A stretch of DNA of 64,000 nt from Nocardioides ganghwensis (GTDB taxonomy: Bacteria > Actinomycetota > Actinomycetes > Propionibacteriales > Nocardioidaceae), in the NCBI RefSeq assembly GCF_014779655.1, contig NZ_JACXYX010000008.1, positions 124,001-188,000 on the forward strand. Reading direction: 5' to 3'. This document shows, in pieces, positions 8,202-16,517 of the stretch. Both the position numbers and the translations under genes were made by a program. The notes beneath the pieces are model-generated. The model did no database searches. It had not been told where the DNA came from and worked only from the letters and a program-made list of their open reading frames with translations. How positions within the stretch are numbered: position 1 is the first letter of the stretch; each line of letters opens with the position of its first letter.

Positions 8202-9947
8202 TCACAGGTACTGGCCGGTGTTGGACACCGTGTCGATCGAGCGGCCGGGCTCGGTGCCCTGCTTGCCGGTGATGAGCGTGCGGATGAACACGATGCGCTC
8301 GCCCTTCTTGCCCGAGATCCGCGCCCAGTCGTCCGGGTTGGTCGTGTTGGGCAGGTCCTCGTTCTCCTTGAACTCGTCGACGCACGCCTGGAGCATGTGC
8401 TGGACGCGGAGACCCCGCTGGGCGGGGTTGAGGTCGCTGTCGAGGAAGTCCTTGATGGCCATCTTCTTGGCGCGGTCGACGATGTTCTGGATCATCGCGC
8501 CGGAGTTGAAGTCCTTGAAGTAGAGGACCTCCTTGTCGCCGTTGGCGTAGGTGACCTCGAGGAAGCGGTTCTCCTCCGACTCGGTGTACATCCGCTCGAC
8601 CGTCGCGCGGATCATCGCGTTGACGGTCGCCGTGCGGTCCTGGCCGAACTCGGCCAGGTCGTCGGCGTGCAGCGGCAGGGTCGGGGTGAGGTACTTGGAG
8701 AAGATGTCGCGGGCCGACTCCGCGTCGGGGCGCTCGATCTTGATCTTCACGTCGAGGCGTCCCGGTCGCAGGATGGCGGGGTCGATCATGTCCTCGCGGT
8801 TGGAGGCACCGATCACGAGCACGTTCTCCAGCGCCTCGACGCCGTCGATCTCGCTGAGCAGCTGGGGCACGATCGTGTTCTCGACGTCGGAGGACACACC
8901 GGACCCGCGGGTGCGGAACAGCGAGTCCATCTCGTCGAAGAACACGATGACCGGGGTGCCGAGCGAGGCCTTCTCGCGGGCCCGCTGGAAGACCAGGCGG
9001 ATGTGGCGCTCGGTCTCGCCGACGTATTTGTTGAGCAGCTCGGGGCCCTTGATGTTGAGGAAGTAGGACTTCCCGGAGGCTCCGGTCCGCTCGGCGACCT
9101 TCTTGGCCAGCGAGTTGGCGACCGCCTTGGCGATCAGCGTCTTGCCGCAGCCGGGCGGGCCGTAGAGCAGTACGCCCTTGGGCGGCTTGAGCTCGTGGTC
9201 CTTGAAGAGCTCGGGGTGGAGGTAGGGCAGCTCGACGGCGTCGCGGATCGCGTCGATCTGGGTGGCGAGGCCGCCGATCTGGGTGTAGTCGATGTCGGGC
9301 ACCTCCTCCAGGACGAGCTCCTCCACCTCGGACTTGGGCACGACCTCGTAGACGTAGCCCGCGCGCGTGTCGAGCAGCAGCGAGTCGCCCGCGCGGATGG
9401 TGACGTCCTCGGCGCACAGCGGCTCGGCGAGGCGTACGACGCGCTCCTCGTCGGCGTTGGCGATGACCAGCGCCCGCTCTCCGTCGGCGAGGATCTCCTT
9501 GAGCATCACGACCTCGCCGACCTGCTCGAAGTCGAGGGCGGCGACCACGTTGAGCGCCTCGTTGAGCATGACCTCCTGGCCGCGCACGAGGGCGTCGAGC
9601 TCGACCGCCGGGCTCACGCTGACCCGCAGCTTGCGGCCCCCGGTGAACACGTCGACCGAGTCGTCGTCGTTGCGGGCGAGGAAGGTGCCGAAGCCGGCCG
9701 GGGGCTGCGCCAGCCGGTCGACCTCCTCCTTCAGCGTCGTGATCTGGTCGCGCGCGTCGCGCAGCGTCTGCGCGAGTCGCTCGTTCTGACCGGAGACCGC
9801 TGCCAGCGATCGCTGCGCGTCGGCCAGGCGGCTCTCCAGGCCGCGGGCGTGGCCGGGCGCGTCGTCGAGGCGGCGGCGCAGGTCGGTGACCTCTGCCTCC
9901 AGGTAGCGCACCTGGGTGGCAAGTTGCTCGCGTGTCGGCTCAGACAT
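8202..9947 (-). CDS. arc: Proteasomal AAA+ ATPase ARC/Mpa
   Basis: 581 residues from the ATG at 9947. It forms the hexameric ring that recognises Pup and unfolds substrates into the 20S core. In order: an N-terminal coiled coil (about residues 5-80) that binds Pup, two OB folds (about 85-205), and an AAA+ module with Walker A GPPGCGKT (263-270), Walker [13 protein letters not shown] and the arginine-finger region [10 protein letters not shown]. The C-terminus ends GQYL, carrying the penultimate Tyr that opens the proteasome gate. trmI and grpB lie upstream and a small membrane gene downstream. Confidence 0.97.
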   Translation of the reverse strand: MSEPTREQLATQVRYLEAEVTDLRRRLDDAPGHARGLESRLADAQRSLAAVSGQNERLAQTLRDARDQITTLKEEVDRLAQPPAGFGTFLARNDDDSVDVFTGGRKLRVSVSPAVELDALVRGQEVMLNEALNVVAALDFEQVGEVVMLKEILADGERALVIANADEERVVRLAEPLCAEDVTIRAGDSLLLDTRAGYVYEVVPKSEVEELVLEEVPDIDYTQIGGLATQIDAIRDAVELPYLHPELFKDHELKPPKGVLLYGPPGCGKTLIAKAVANSLAKKVAERTGASGKSYFLNIKGPELLNKYVGETERHIRLVFQRAREKASLGTPVIVFFDEMDSLFRTRGSGVSSDVENTIVPQLLSEIDGVEALENVLVIGASNREDMIDPAILRPGRLDVKIKIERPDAESARDIFSKYLTPTLPLHADDLAEFGQDRTATVNAMIRATVERMYTESEENRFLEVTYANGDKEVLYFKDFNSGAMIQNIVDRAKKMAIKDFLDSDLNPAQRGLRVQHMLQACVDEFKENEDLPNTTNPDDWARISGKKGERIVFIRTLITGKQGTEPGRSIDTVSNTGQYL

Positions 9948-9973
9948 CTCGCACCTCCTGTCCCATGACACTA

Positions 9974-9989
9974 CCCATGGATCCATGGG
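9974..9989. promoter_or_regulatory. Perfect 16-bp palindrome upstream of arc (candidate operator)
   Basis: CCCATGGATCCATGGG lies 27-42 bp before the arc start codon, and a further half-site TCCCATG occurs at 9961-9967. Palindromes of this length are not rare by chance in 64 kb; its promoter-proximal position and extra half-site make it worth noting. Confidence 0.4.
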
Positions 9990-10063
9990 ACGGAAGTGGT
10001 TATCTCGCCGTGTCGATCACCGTTTGGCAACGACGCGTTCGCGGCCCGGACCGCGGGGGTTCG

Positions 10064-10603
10064 TCAGCCGGCGTCGTTGAGCCGGCGGATCGCCGCGAGC
10101 TCCTCGTCGCTGAGCTCGCCCGACGCCTCGAGCACCTCCTGCAGCACCGCCGACTTGCCGGCGATGTAGGTGTCGATGTCCATGCCGGGGTCGGCGGCGA
10201 GCGCACGCTTGACCGAGTCGTACGCCTCGCGCAGGTCGGCGCGCCGCCGCAGCACGTCGCGCACGGCGAGGTGGTTGCGCACGTTCGCGGTGCCCGCCGT
10301 GCACACGTAGACGTTGCGCCTCGGCCCGTCGGGAGCGTGGAACGCCTCGCGTCCGGTCACCCCGAGGTCGCCGCGGTGGACGTAGCCGACCGACTCCAGC
10401 GCGGCCACGGCCGCCGGCACGTCCTCCGGCTCGACGATGACGTCGACGTCGAGGACCGGCTTGGCCGCCAGGCCCGGTACGGAGGTGGACCCGACGTGCT
10501 CGACGCGCGCGGACCGTACGTCGGCGAGGGCGCGGGTGAGGACGGCGGCGACCTCCTCGTACTGCTCGGCCCAGCGCGGCGACCAGTCGACGACCTCGAT
10601 CAC
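10064..10603 (-). CDS. GrpB family protein (nucleotidyltransferase-like fold)
   Basis: 179 residues from a GTG at 10603 that overlaps the trmI stop codon (GTGA), so it is translationally coupled to trmI. Family landmarks are VEHVGSTSVPGLAAKPVLDV near residue 35, which resembles the active-site region of nucleotidyltransferases, and RNHLAVRDVLR. GrpB proteins are small, poorly characterised members of the Pol-beta-like nucleotidyltransferase superfamily. Despite the name they are unrelated to the GrpE chaperone cofactor. No substrate can be inferred. Confidence 0.85.
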   Translation of the reverse strand: MIEVVDWSPRWAEQYEEVAAVLTRALADVRSARVEHVGSTSVPGLAAKPVLDVDVIVEPEDVPAAVAALESVGYVHRGDLGVTGREAFHAPDGPRRNVYVCTAGTANVRNHLAVRDVLRRRADLREAYDSVKRALAADPGMDIDTYIAGKSAVLQEVLEASGELSDEELAAIRRLNDAG

Positions 10604-11562
10604 GCGTCGGCGTCGGGCTGCTCGAGCGGCGGCACGTCCGCCGGACGAGGTCCGGTGTAGTCGGGTCCGTACGCACCGGGCGCGGGGCGTCGCGTCTTGC
10701 GCGGCGGCCTCTCCCCCGGTGCCATCCGCCTCGCGGTGACGAGGAACGCCGTGTGGCCGATCATCTTGTGGCCGGGCCGCACGGCCAGGCCCTCGACGTG
10801 CCAGTCGCGCACCAGCGACTCCCACGGCTGCGGCTCGGTGAAGCCACCGTGGGTGCGCAGCGTCTCCACGACGCGCGACAGCTGGGTGGTGGTGGCGACG
10901 TAGGCGCAGACGATGCCGCCGGGCACCAGCGCGTCGGCGACGACGTCGACGCAGTTCCACGGGTCGAGCATGTCGAGGATGATCCGGTCGACCTGCGTGC
11001 CCAGCGCCGGCAGGCCCTCCTTGAGGTCGCCGAGCCGGAGGTCCCACGCGGGGTGGGTGCTGCCCTCGGGTGCGGAGAAGAACTGGTGGACGTTGCGGCG
11101 GGCCACGTCGGCGAACTCCTCACGGAGCTCGAACGACGTCAGCCGCCCCCACGGGCCGACGGCGCGCAGGAGCGAGCAGGTCAGTGCGCCGGAGCCCGCG
11201 CCCGCCTCGACGACGCGTGCGCCGGGGTAGATGTCGGCCAGGGCGACGATCTGCGCGGCGTCCTTGGGGTAGACGACGGCGGCACCGCGGGGCATCGAGA
11301 CCACGAACTCGTTGAGGAGCGGGCGGAACACGAGGTACTGGCCGCCGGCCGAGGACGTGACGGTGAACCCCTCGTCGCGACCGATCATCTCGTCGTGGTC
11401 GAGGTGGCCCTTGTTGGAGAAGAACCTCTTGCCGGCGACGAGCTCGAAGTTGTGCTTGCGGCCCTTCTGGTCGGTGAGTCGCACCCACTCCCCCTCGCGC
11501 AGGGGGCCGCGGTGGACGCCGGACCAGGCCTCGGCGGGGACGTCGGGAGAAGGCTCGGACAT
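10600..11562 (-). CDS. trmI: tRNA (adenine-58-N1)-methyltransferase TrmI
   Basis: 320 residues. TrmI methylates N1 of A58 in the T-loop of tRNA with SAM, as a homotetramer. An N-terminal beta domain with GRKHNFELVAGKRFFSNKG is followed by a Rossmann domain with RVVEAGAGSGALTCSLLRAV (from about residue 116), FELREEF and DRIILDMLDPW. The last 40 residues are a basic Pro/Arg tail. The ATG lies 7 nt after a TAGGGT box. Its position beside the proteasome genes and a RecB-like gene matches M. tuberculosis Rv2118c. Confidence 0.95.
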   Translation of the reverse strand: MSEPSPDVPAEAWSGVHRGPLREGEWVRLTDQKGRKHNFELVAGKRFFSNKGHLDHDEMIGRDEGFTVTSSAGGQYLVFRPLLNEFVVSMPRGAAVVYPKDAAQIVALADIYPGARVVEAGAGSGALTCSLLRAVGPWGRLTSFELREEFADVARRNVHQFFSAPEGSTHPAWDLRLGDLKEGLPALGTQVDRIILDMLDPWNCVDVVADALVPGGIVCAYVATTTQLSRVVETLRTHGGFTEPQPWESLVRDWHVEGLAVRPGHKMIGHTAFLVTARRMAPGERPPRKTRRPAPGAYGPDYTGPRPADVPPLEQPDADA

Positions 11563-11569
11563 GGCGCGA

Positions 11570-11575
11570 ACCCTA
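11570..11575 (-). promoter_or_regulatory. Leaderless -10 box of trmI
   Basis: Minus-strand TAGGGT, 7 nt before the ATG at 11562. Confidence 0.55.
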
Positions 11576-11610
11576 GTCCGCGGAAGCCCGATCCACTCAG
11601 CCGACGAGGC

Positions 11611-12780
11611 TCACCGCCGGGCGTTCTCGCGGAAGGCGCGGTCCACGTCGGCGGTCGACAGCACGCCGTAGATCGTCCCGTCGGCCTCGACGAGGAGGTA
11701 CTCCTCCGCAGGCCGGCGGCTGATGGCGAGGATCAGGTCCTCCCCGGCCACTGTTGCGGGCAGCGTCAACCCCTGCTCGAGCTTGCGGGCGACGGTCGAG
11801 ACCGCCACCCACGGTCGGCGGTCCGCCGGCATCGCGGTGACCGCGGCCTCGCTCACGATTCCTGCGGGCGAGCCGTCGGTGGCGACGGTGACGATGCTGC
11901 CGGCCGCGGCCTCCTGGGCGCGGCGTACGGCCTCCGCGAGCGGCAGGTCCTCGGGGACGGTGAGCGTACGGCGCGCGAGCGGGCGCGCGACCAGGGCGGG
12001 AAGCCGCTCGCGGATCCGGGCGTGGGCCATGGCGGCCGTGGCGCCGGTCCAGAGGAAGAGTCCGAGGATGAAGACCAGGACGAGGTCGAGGATCGTCGGC
12101 TGCTGCCCGGTGACCGGCTCCATCACCACGGGCCACGCGAGGAGCGCGAGCGCGGTGATCCGCCCGCCCCAGCCGGCGACGATGCTGCCGCGGTGCTGGT
12201 TGCCGGACGCGCCCCACACGGCGGCCTTGAGGACGCGGCCGCCGTCGAGCGGGAGGCCGGGGACGAGGTTGAGCGCACCGATGATGAGGTTGGCGCCGGC
12301 GAGGCCCCCCAGCGCGAGCCGCACGAGGCCGTCGGGGACCACCAACCAGAGCGCACCGGCGGCCAGGCCGACCGCGATGGACGTCAGCGGGCCCACGACG
12401 GCGATCCAGAACTCGTGGCGCGGACGTCTGGACTGTCCGTCGATCTCGGTCATGCCGCCGAGGAAGTGCAGGGTGATGGAGTTGACGCCGTAGCCCAGGC
12501 GCTGGGCCACGACCGCGTGGGAGGCCTCGTGGAGGAGGACGGAGAGGTAGAGGACGACCGCGAAGACGAAGCCGGCGACGTACTTCCAGAACCCCAGGCC
12601 GGGCTGGGCGTCCTCGATGCGCGGGGCGAAGGTGAGCGAGATCAGCACGGCGACGATGAACCACGAGCTCGTGACCAGCACGTCGATGCCGGCGATCGAG
12701 CCGATCCGGAGGGTGCCCGGAGCGCGCTGCGGAGGGCGCGAGGGACCCTCGGCGGGGGCTGGATCGGTGGGGTCGGGCAC
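11611..12780 (-). CDS. Site-2 protease family (M50) intramembrane metalloprotease with CBS domains
   Basis: 389 residues. A membrane zinc protease of the SpoIVFB/Rip3-like group that cuts transmembrane substrates. The zinc motif HEASH lies at residues 84-88 in a membrane helix, and the second zinc/active-site motif is LVPGLPLDGGRVL near 190. Six or so hydrophobic segments precede residue 240. The C-terminal third contains two CBS modules that usually sense adenine nucleotides. The GTG at 12780 follows a TAGGGT box by 6 nt. Substrates cannot be predicted; regulated proteolysis of an anti-sigma factor is one possibility. Confidence 0.9.
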   Translation of the reverse strand: MPDPTDPAPAEGPSRPPQRAPGTLRIGSIAGIDVLVTSSWFIVAVLISLTFAPRIEDAQPGLGFWKYVAGFVFAVVLYLSVLLHEASHAVVAQRLGYGVNSITLHFLGGMTEIDGQSRRPRHEFWIAVVGPLTSIAVGLAAGALWLVVPDGLVRLALGGLAGANLIIGALNLVPGLPLDGGRVLKAAVWGASGNQHRGSIVAGWGGRITALALLAWPVVMEPVTGQQPTILDLVLVFILGLFLWTGATAAMAHARIRERLPALVARPLARRTLTVPEDLPLAEAVRRAQEAAAGSIVTVATDGSPAGIVSEAAVTAMPADRRPWVAVSTVARKLEQGLTLPATVAGEDLILAISRRPAEEYLLVEADGTIYGVLSTADVDRAFRENARR

Positions 12781-12786
12781 ATCTCA

Positions 12787-12792
12787 ACCCTA
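12787..12792 (-). promoter_or_regulatory. Leaderless -10 box of the site-2 protease gene
   Basis: Minus-strand TAGGGT, 6 nt before the GTG at 12780. Confidence 0.55.
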
Positions 12793-12855
12793 ACGAACCG
12801 CGCCCACAGCGGCCGCGGCCAGGAGCGGCACCCGGGCGGTGTCGTACGGCTCACC

Positions 12856-12861
12856 TAGGGT
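12856..12861 (+). promoter_or_regulatory. -10 box of the RecB-like nuclease gene
   Basis: TAGGGT, 9 nt before the ATG at 12871. The spacing is slightly longer than at typical leaderless genes, giving a leader of at most two or three bases. Confidence 0.45.
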
Positions 12862-12870
12862 GACGGCGTC

Positions 12871-13788
12871 ATGTCGATCTCCCCTCTAGAACCCGCCGCC
12901 CCCGCTCCTGTCCCGTCCCCGGCCGAGCGGGTCTCGACCCCGGTCGACGGCGTCGACGTGCTCGGCGCGCTGTCACCGAGCCGCGCGGGCGACTTCATGA
13001 CCTGCCCCCTGATGTACCGCTACCGCACGATCGACCGCCTGCCCGAGGCCCCCTCCCCCGACGCCGCGCGGGGCACGCTGGTGCACAAGGTGCTCGAGGA
13101 CCTCTTCGACCTGCCGGCCCCGGAGCGTACGCCCGAGCGCGCCGCCGACATGCTCGCGCCCGCGTGGGACGCGATCCTCGAGGTCGAGCCCGCCCTGGCC
13201 GAGATGTTCGGCGACGACGGTCCCGACGTCGCGGCCTGGATGGCCTCGTGCCGCACCGTGCTCGAGCGCTACTTCGACCTCGAGGACCCGCGGCGCCTCG
13301 AGCCGGCCGAGCGCGAGGTCTACGTCGAGTCGCTCCTGGAGTCCAGGCTGCTCCTGCGGGGTTTCGTCGACCGGATCGACGTGGCCCCGGACGGGCGCAT
13401 CCGCATCACCGACTACAAGAGCGGCCGCAGCCCTGCCGAGGGGTTCGAGGCCAAGGCCCTGTTCCAGATGAGGTTCTACGCCCTGGTCGTCTGGCGCCTG
13501 CGCGGGATCGTGCCGTCGGTGCTGCAGCTGATCTACCTCGGCAACGGCGAGATCGTCCGCTACGAGCCCGACGAGCAGGACCTGCTCGCGACCGAGCGAA
13601 AGGTCGAGGCGCTCTGGCGCGCCATCACGCTCGCCCAGGCGACCGGCGACTGGCGACCGCGCCCGTCGCGGCTGTGCGACTGGTGCTCGTTCCACGAGTA
13701 CTGCCCCACCAAGGGCGGCACCGTCCCGCCTCTGCCCGAGCCGGCGGTGCCCGTCGTGGACGCCTCGGTCGACGAGTCGGCGGACTGA
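12871..13788 (+). CDS. RecB-family PD-(D/E)XK nuclease with predicted [4Fe-4S] cluster
   Basis: 305 residues. The N-terminal signature SPSRAGDFMTCPLMYRYR (Cys45) and the C-terminal cluster CDWCSFHEYC (Cys269, Cys272, Cys278) provide four cysteines, as in Cas4/AddB-type iron-sulfur nucleases. The nuclease core is GFVDRID followed by ITDYKSG, the D...D-x-K metal site. Single-domain RecB-like nucleases beside trmI are conserved in actinobacteria (Rv2119 in M. tuberculosis). A role in DNA repair is likely but unproven. It diverges from the site-2 protease; the region after its stop holds the IS110 element. Confidence 0.9.
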   Translation: MSISPLEPAAPAPVPSPAERVSTPVDGVDVLGALSPSRAGDFMTCPLMYRYRTIDRLPEAPSPDAARGTLVHKVLEDLFDLPAPERTPERAADMLAPAWDAILEVEPALAEMFGDDGPDVAAWMASCRTVLERYFDLEDPRRLEPAEREVYVESLLESRLLLRGFVDRIDVAPDGRIRITDYKSGRSPAEGFEAKALFQMRFYALVVWRLRGIVPSVLQLIYLGNGEIVRYEPDEQDLLATERKVEALWRAITLAQATGDWRPRPSRLCDWCSFHEYCPTKGGTVPPLPEPAVPVVDASVDESAD

Positions 13789-13850
13789 CCCTGCGTTTGC
13801 TCGGCCGTCGCTCGTCCGTCGGTCGGCTGTCGCTCGTCCGGCCCTGCTGC

Positions 13851-13890
13851 GTCATACGAACCCGCACCCATACGTACGCCTCCGCATGAC
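13851..13890 (+). repeat. 40-bp imperfect palindromic repeat, left of the IS110 element
   Basis: It starts GTCATACG and ends GCATGAC with CCCATACGTACGCCT inside, and matches the copy at 15249-15288 at 35 of 40 positions in direct orientation. The base run TGC directly before it completes one intact outer arm (TGCGTCATAC) of a palindrome whose other intact arm lies beyond the right copy. Confidence 0.8.
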
Positions 13891-13931
13891 GTGGCCCGCA
13901 CGCGGGGGCCGAGCGACGCTCCTATGGTTCG

Positions 13932-14993
13932 TCAAGCAGTGGCGGGCCCGCTTTCGAGTAGGCGGTAGAGGTCGCGGGCGACGTAGCGGGCAAGGCAGCG
14001 TTTGATCTCTCGGCCGGTCTTGCCTTCGGCGGTGCGGCGAGCGACGTAGTCCCGGGTGGCTTGCTGGTACTGGATTCGGCTCTGGACGACGGTGTGCAGT
14101 GCGTTGTTGAGCTGACGGTCGCCGTAGCGGTTGAGCCGAAACCGGGTGGTGATCTGGCCACTGTTGGCCGGGATCGGTGCCACGCCGGCGAGCATCGCGA
14201 ACGCAGCCTCGGAATGGATACGGCCGGGGTGGGACCAGGCGCACAACACCGTCGCTGCCACGATCGGTCCGACACCGAACTCCTCGAGCAGCTCCGGACG
14301 CCAGCTACGGATGATGGCCACCATCTGCTTCTGCAGCTCCCGTGCCTCTTTCAGCATCGCGTGCGCGCGACGAGCCAAGGTCCGCAGCGCCACCACGGTG
14401 CTGGTCGTCTCGGTGTCCCAGGAGGCGTGCACTCGCAGGTTCGCGGCGGTGTTGAGCATCGCGGCCAGCTTCTGGCCGCGGAACCTGGCCCGGATGGGTT
14501 CGGGTGCGGCGATGACCAGGCTGAAGACCTGCTGCTGGGCCTCGGTGGAGGCACTGATCGCGGAACGGCGAGCAGCCAAGAGCACCGACAGGGCTTGGCG
14601 TTCGCCCCCGCTACGGGGAGTTCCCAACCGCGGTCGCGCCATCGCTTCACGTGCCGCGCGGATCGCGTCGAGCGGATCGGACTTCGCGCCGTTGCGACGC
14701 GCGGCGCGCTTCGGTCGGTCCAGCTCGATGACGATCTCCGAGGACTCCAGCAGGTGCCGGCTCAGGCCGGCGCCGTGACCACCGGTGCCTTCGATCGCCC
14801 ACGCTCGTAGCGTCGCGTGGTTGTTGGCGAACTCCACCAGTTCGCCATAGCCCTGGGCTGTTGCATCGACGGTGATCTCGTCGAGGACACCACCAGTCGC
14901 GGTGTCGATTACGGCCGCAGAGTGGGTGTGGACGTGGGTGTCGACGCCGATGACGACATCGACCACCTCGCGTAGATCGGTCAGACTGTTCAT
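13932..14993 (-). CDS. IS110-family DEDD transposase
   Basis: 353 residues, apparently intact. The RuvC-like N-terminal domain supplies the acidic residues in VVIGVDTHVHTH, WAIEGTGG and AKSDPLDA. The C-terminal Tnp2 (transposase_20) domain contains EFGVGPIVAATVLC and LAGVAPIPANSGQ, whose Ser is the presumed nucleophile. IS110 transposases act as RNA-guided recombinases using a bridge RNA made from the non-coding end. The ATG at 14993 has GGAG about nine bases upstream. Its codon use is less GC-extreme than that of its neighbours, in line with recent arrival. Confidence 0.95.
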   Translation of the reverse strand: MNSLTDLREVVDVVIGVDTHVHTHSAAVIDTATGGVLDEITVDATAQGYGELVEFANNHATLRAWAIEGTGGHGAGLSRHLLESSEIVIELDRPKRAARRNGAKSDPLDAIRAAREAMARPRLGTPRSGGERQALSVLLAARRSAISASTEAQQQVFSLVIAAPEPIRARFRGQKLAAMLNTAANLRVHASWDTETTSTVVALRTLARRAHAMLKEARELQKQMVAIIRSWRPELLEEFGVGPIVAATVLCAWSHPGRIHSEAAFAMLAGVAPIPANSGQITTRFRLNRYGDRQLNNALHTVVQSRIQYQQATRDYVARRTAEGKTGREIKRCLARYVARDLYRLLESGPATA

Positions 14994-15059
14994 GCGTTCT
15001 CTCCTTCGCCGGACGGGACGTGGTTCCGGTCCGGGACGGAGGCTCGGCAGGACTGTGAT

Positions 15060-15246
15060 GAGACACGCCAGGCGCCGCTAACGCCAGGTGGTCAAGCTCC
15101 TGATCAGGCCAGCTCCTCCAACCGGGCCGGGGCCGGTGACCGCGAGCGGACAGGTCGCAGCAAGGCACGAAGCCAGTCATACCGGGGGTCACACCCGCGG
15201 TCACCAACCACAGCCCAGCACCATCAGGCTGCGTTGGCGATCCTCA
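15060..15246 (-). ncRNA. Candidate IS110 bridge RNA
   Basis: The non-coding region upstream of the transposase can fold a loop closed by a perfect 10-bp stem: GGTGACCGCG (complement of 15196-15205) with CGCGGTCACC (complement of 15135-15144). Inside the loop the minus strand reads CGGTATGACTG (15184-15174), identical to the junction with the right flank at 15257-15247, and then TGCTGCG, complementary to the sequence just beyond the left end. A second palindrome (15095-15114) could be the donor loop. The RNA ends are guesses. Confidence 0.55.
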
Positions 15247-15248
15247 CA

Positions 15249-15288
15249 GTCATACCGCCCCGCACCCATACGTACGCCTTCGTATGAC
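15249..15288 (+). repeat. 40-bp imperfect palindromic repeat, right of the IS110 element
   Basis: It starts GTCATACC and ends CGTATGAC, then GCA; direct repeat of 13851-13890 with five mismatches. The right arm GTATGACGCA is intact, while the left arm is interrupted by the IS junction. Confidence 0.8.
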
Positions 15289-15356
15289 GCAAGGGAGGGG
15301 ACAGGCGGGCAGGGGCAGGCGGGCAGGGGGGCAGGGGCAGGGGGGCAGGGGCAGGG
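15289..15356. repeat. G-rich tract with irregular GGGGCAG units
   Basis: About 65 bp of runs of three to six G separated by CA or C, directly 3' of the last ABC-transporter gene. It has several G-quadruplex-forming arrangements on the plus strand. It carries no gene. Confidence 0.7.
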
Positions 15357-16517
15357 TCAGGGGGCGATGTACGCCTCGGGCGGCGTCGGAGGGCCGTCCG
15401 GACCACCGAAGCCCTCGGAGACCAGCTCGGCCTCGACCTCGTGGCGCTCGATCTCCCCCGCCGCGATCTGCTCGGCGAAGTGGCACGCGACCCGGTGTCC
15501 CGACGACGCACCGGCGACCTCCACGACCCGCAGCTCGGGCCGCTCGGTGTCGCAGCGGGTCTCCTGCCGCCAGGGGCAGCGGGTGTGGAAGCGGCAGCCC
15601 GTGGGCGGGTTGGCCGGCGAGGGCAGGTCGCCGGTGAGCAGGATCTGCTCGCGCGAGTCCTCGACGGTGGGGTCGGGCACGGGTACGGCGGACATGAGTG
15701 CGCGCGTGTAGGGGTGGAGCGGCACGTCGTAGAGCTCACCCGCCTCGGACTCCTCGACCAGTCCGCCGAGGTACATCACGCCGATCCGGTCGCTGATGTG
15801 GCGCACCACGGCCAGGTCGTGGGCGACGACGAGGTAGGTCAGCCCGAGCTCGTCCTGCAGGTCCTGGAGCAGGTTGATCACCTGCGCCTGGATCGAGACG
15901 TCGAGGGCGCTCACGGGCTCGTCGGCGACGATCAGGTCGGGGCCCACCGAGAGCGCCCGCGCGATGCCGATGCGCTGGCGCTGACCGCCGGAGAACTCGT
16001 GGGGGTACTTCTTCAGACCTGCCGGGGGCAGCCCGACCGCCGACATCAGCTCGCGCAACCGGGCGTGCGTGGCGGCCTTGTCGGTGTCGAGCCCGTGGGC
16101 GCGCATGCCCTCCAGCAGGAGCGCCTCCACCGTCTGCCGGGGGTCGAGGCTCGACATCGGGTCCTGGAAGACCATCTGGAAGCGCTTGCGCTCCTTGCGC
16201 AGGTCCTCGCCCTTGAGGGAGGCGATGTCGACCCCGTCGAAGATCACCGAGCCCGCCGTGGGCGGCTCGAGGTTGAGGATCGCCTTGCCGAGGGTGGACT
16301 TGCCGCAGCCGGACTCCCCCACCAGGCCGTAGGTCTCCCCGCGGTGGATGGTCAGGTCGACACCGTCCACGGCGCGTACGTGCCCCACGGTGCGGTCGAA
16401 GATGATCCCGCTCTTGATCGGGAAGTGGACCTCGAGGCCGCGCACCTCGACGAGCACCTCGCCCGGCGCGGCAGTACGGGCTCCGCGGGCTGCGTCGAGC
16501 CCTGCCGATGCACTCAT
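15357..16517 (-). CDS. Peptide ABC transporter ATP-binding protein (OppF/DppF type)
   Basis: 386 residues. An ABC ATPase with Walker [11 protein letters not shown]-loop MVFQDPMSSLDPRQ, signature EFSGGQRQRIGIARAL and Walker B LIVADEPVSALD. The C-terminal oligopeptide/dipeptide extension contains GCRFHTRCPWRQETRC, a cysteine-rich motif that binds an iron-sulfur cluster in some family members. The ATG at 16517 overlaps the stop codon of the preceding ATPase gene, so the two are coupled. It is the last gene of the five-gene importer operon; the stop codon abuts a G-rich tract. Confidence 0.93.
   Translation of the reverse strand: MSASAGLDAARGARTAAPGEVLVEVRGLEVHFPIKSGIIFDRTVGHVRAVDGVDLTIHRGETYGLVGESGCGKSTLGKAILNLEPPTAGSVIFDGVDIASLKGEDLRKERKRFQMVFQDPMSSLDPRQTVEALLLEGMRAHGLDTDKAATHARLRELMSAVGLPPAGLKKYPHEFSGGQRQRIGIARALSVGPDLIVADEPVSALDVSIQAQVINLLQDLQDELGLTYLVVAHDLAVVRHISDRIGVMYLGGLVEESEAGELYDVPLHPYTRALMSAVPVPDPTVEDSREQILLTGDLPSPANPPTGCRFHTRCPWRQETRCDTERPELRVVEVAGASSGHRVACHFAEQIAAGEIERHEVEAELVSEGFGGPDGPPTPPEAYIAP

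Larger units (their letters stand above)
13851..15248 (-). mobile_element. IS110-family insertion sequence (about 1.4 kb, ends inferred)
   Basis: It contains one DEDD transposase gene and a 255-bp non-coding 5' end, a size typical for IS110. No terminal inverted repeats are visible, as expected for the family. The ends are inferred: removing 13851-15248 joins TGC to GTCATAC and restores a palindrome with perfect 10-bp arms (TGCGTCATAC and GTATGACGCA). Because the flanks carry 40-bp direct repeats, the true crossover could lie anywhere within them. Confidence 0.7.

Noticed and set aside
13891..15248. Prophage or integrative element around the transposase
   Set aside because: Only one IS110 gene is present; neighbouring genes are normal chromosomal genes with no integrase, tRNA site or phage genes.
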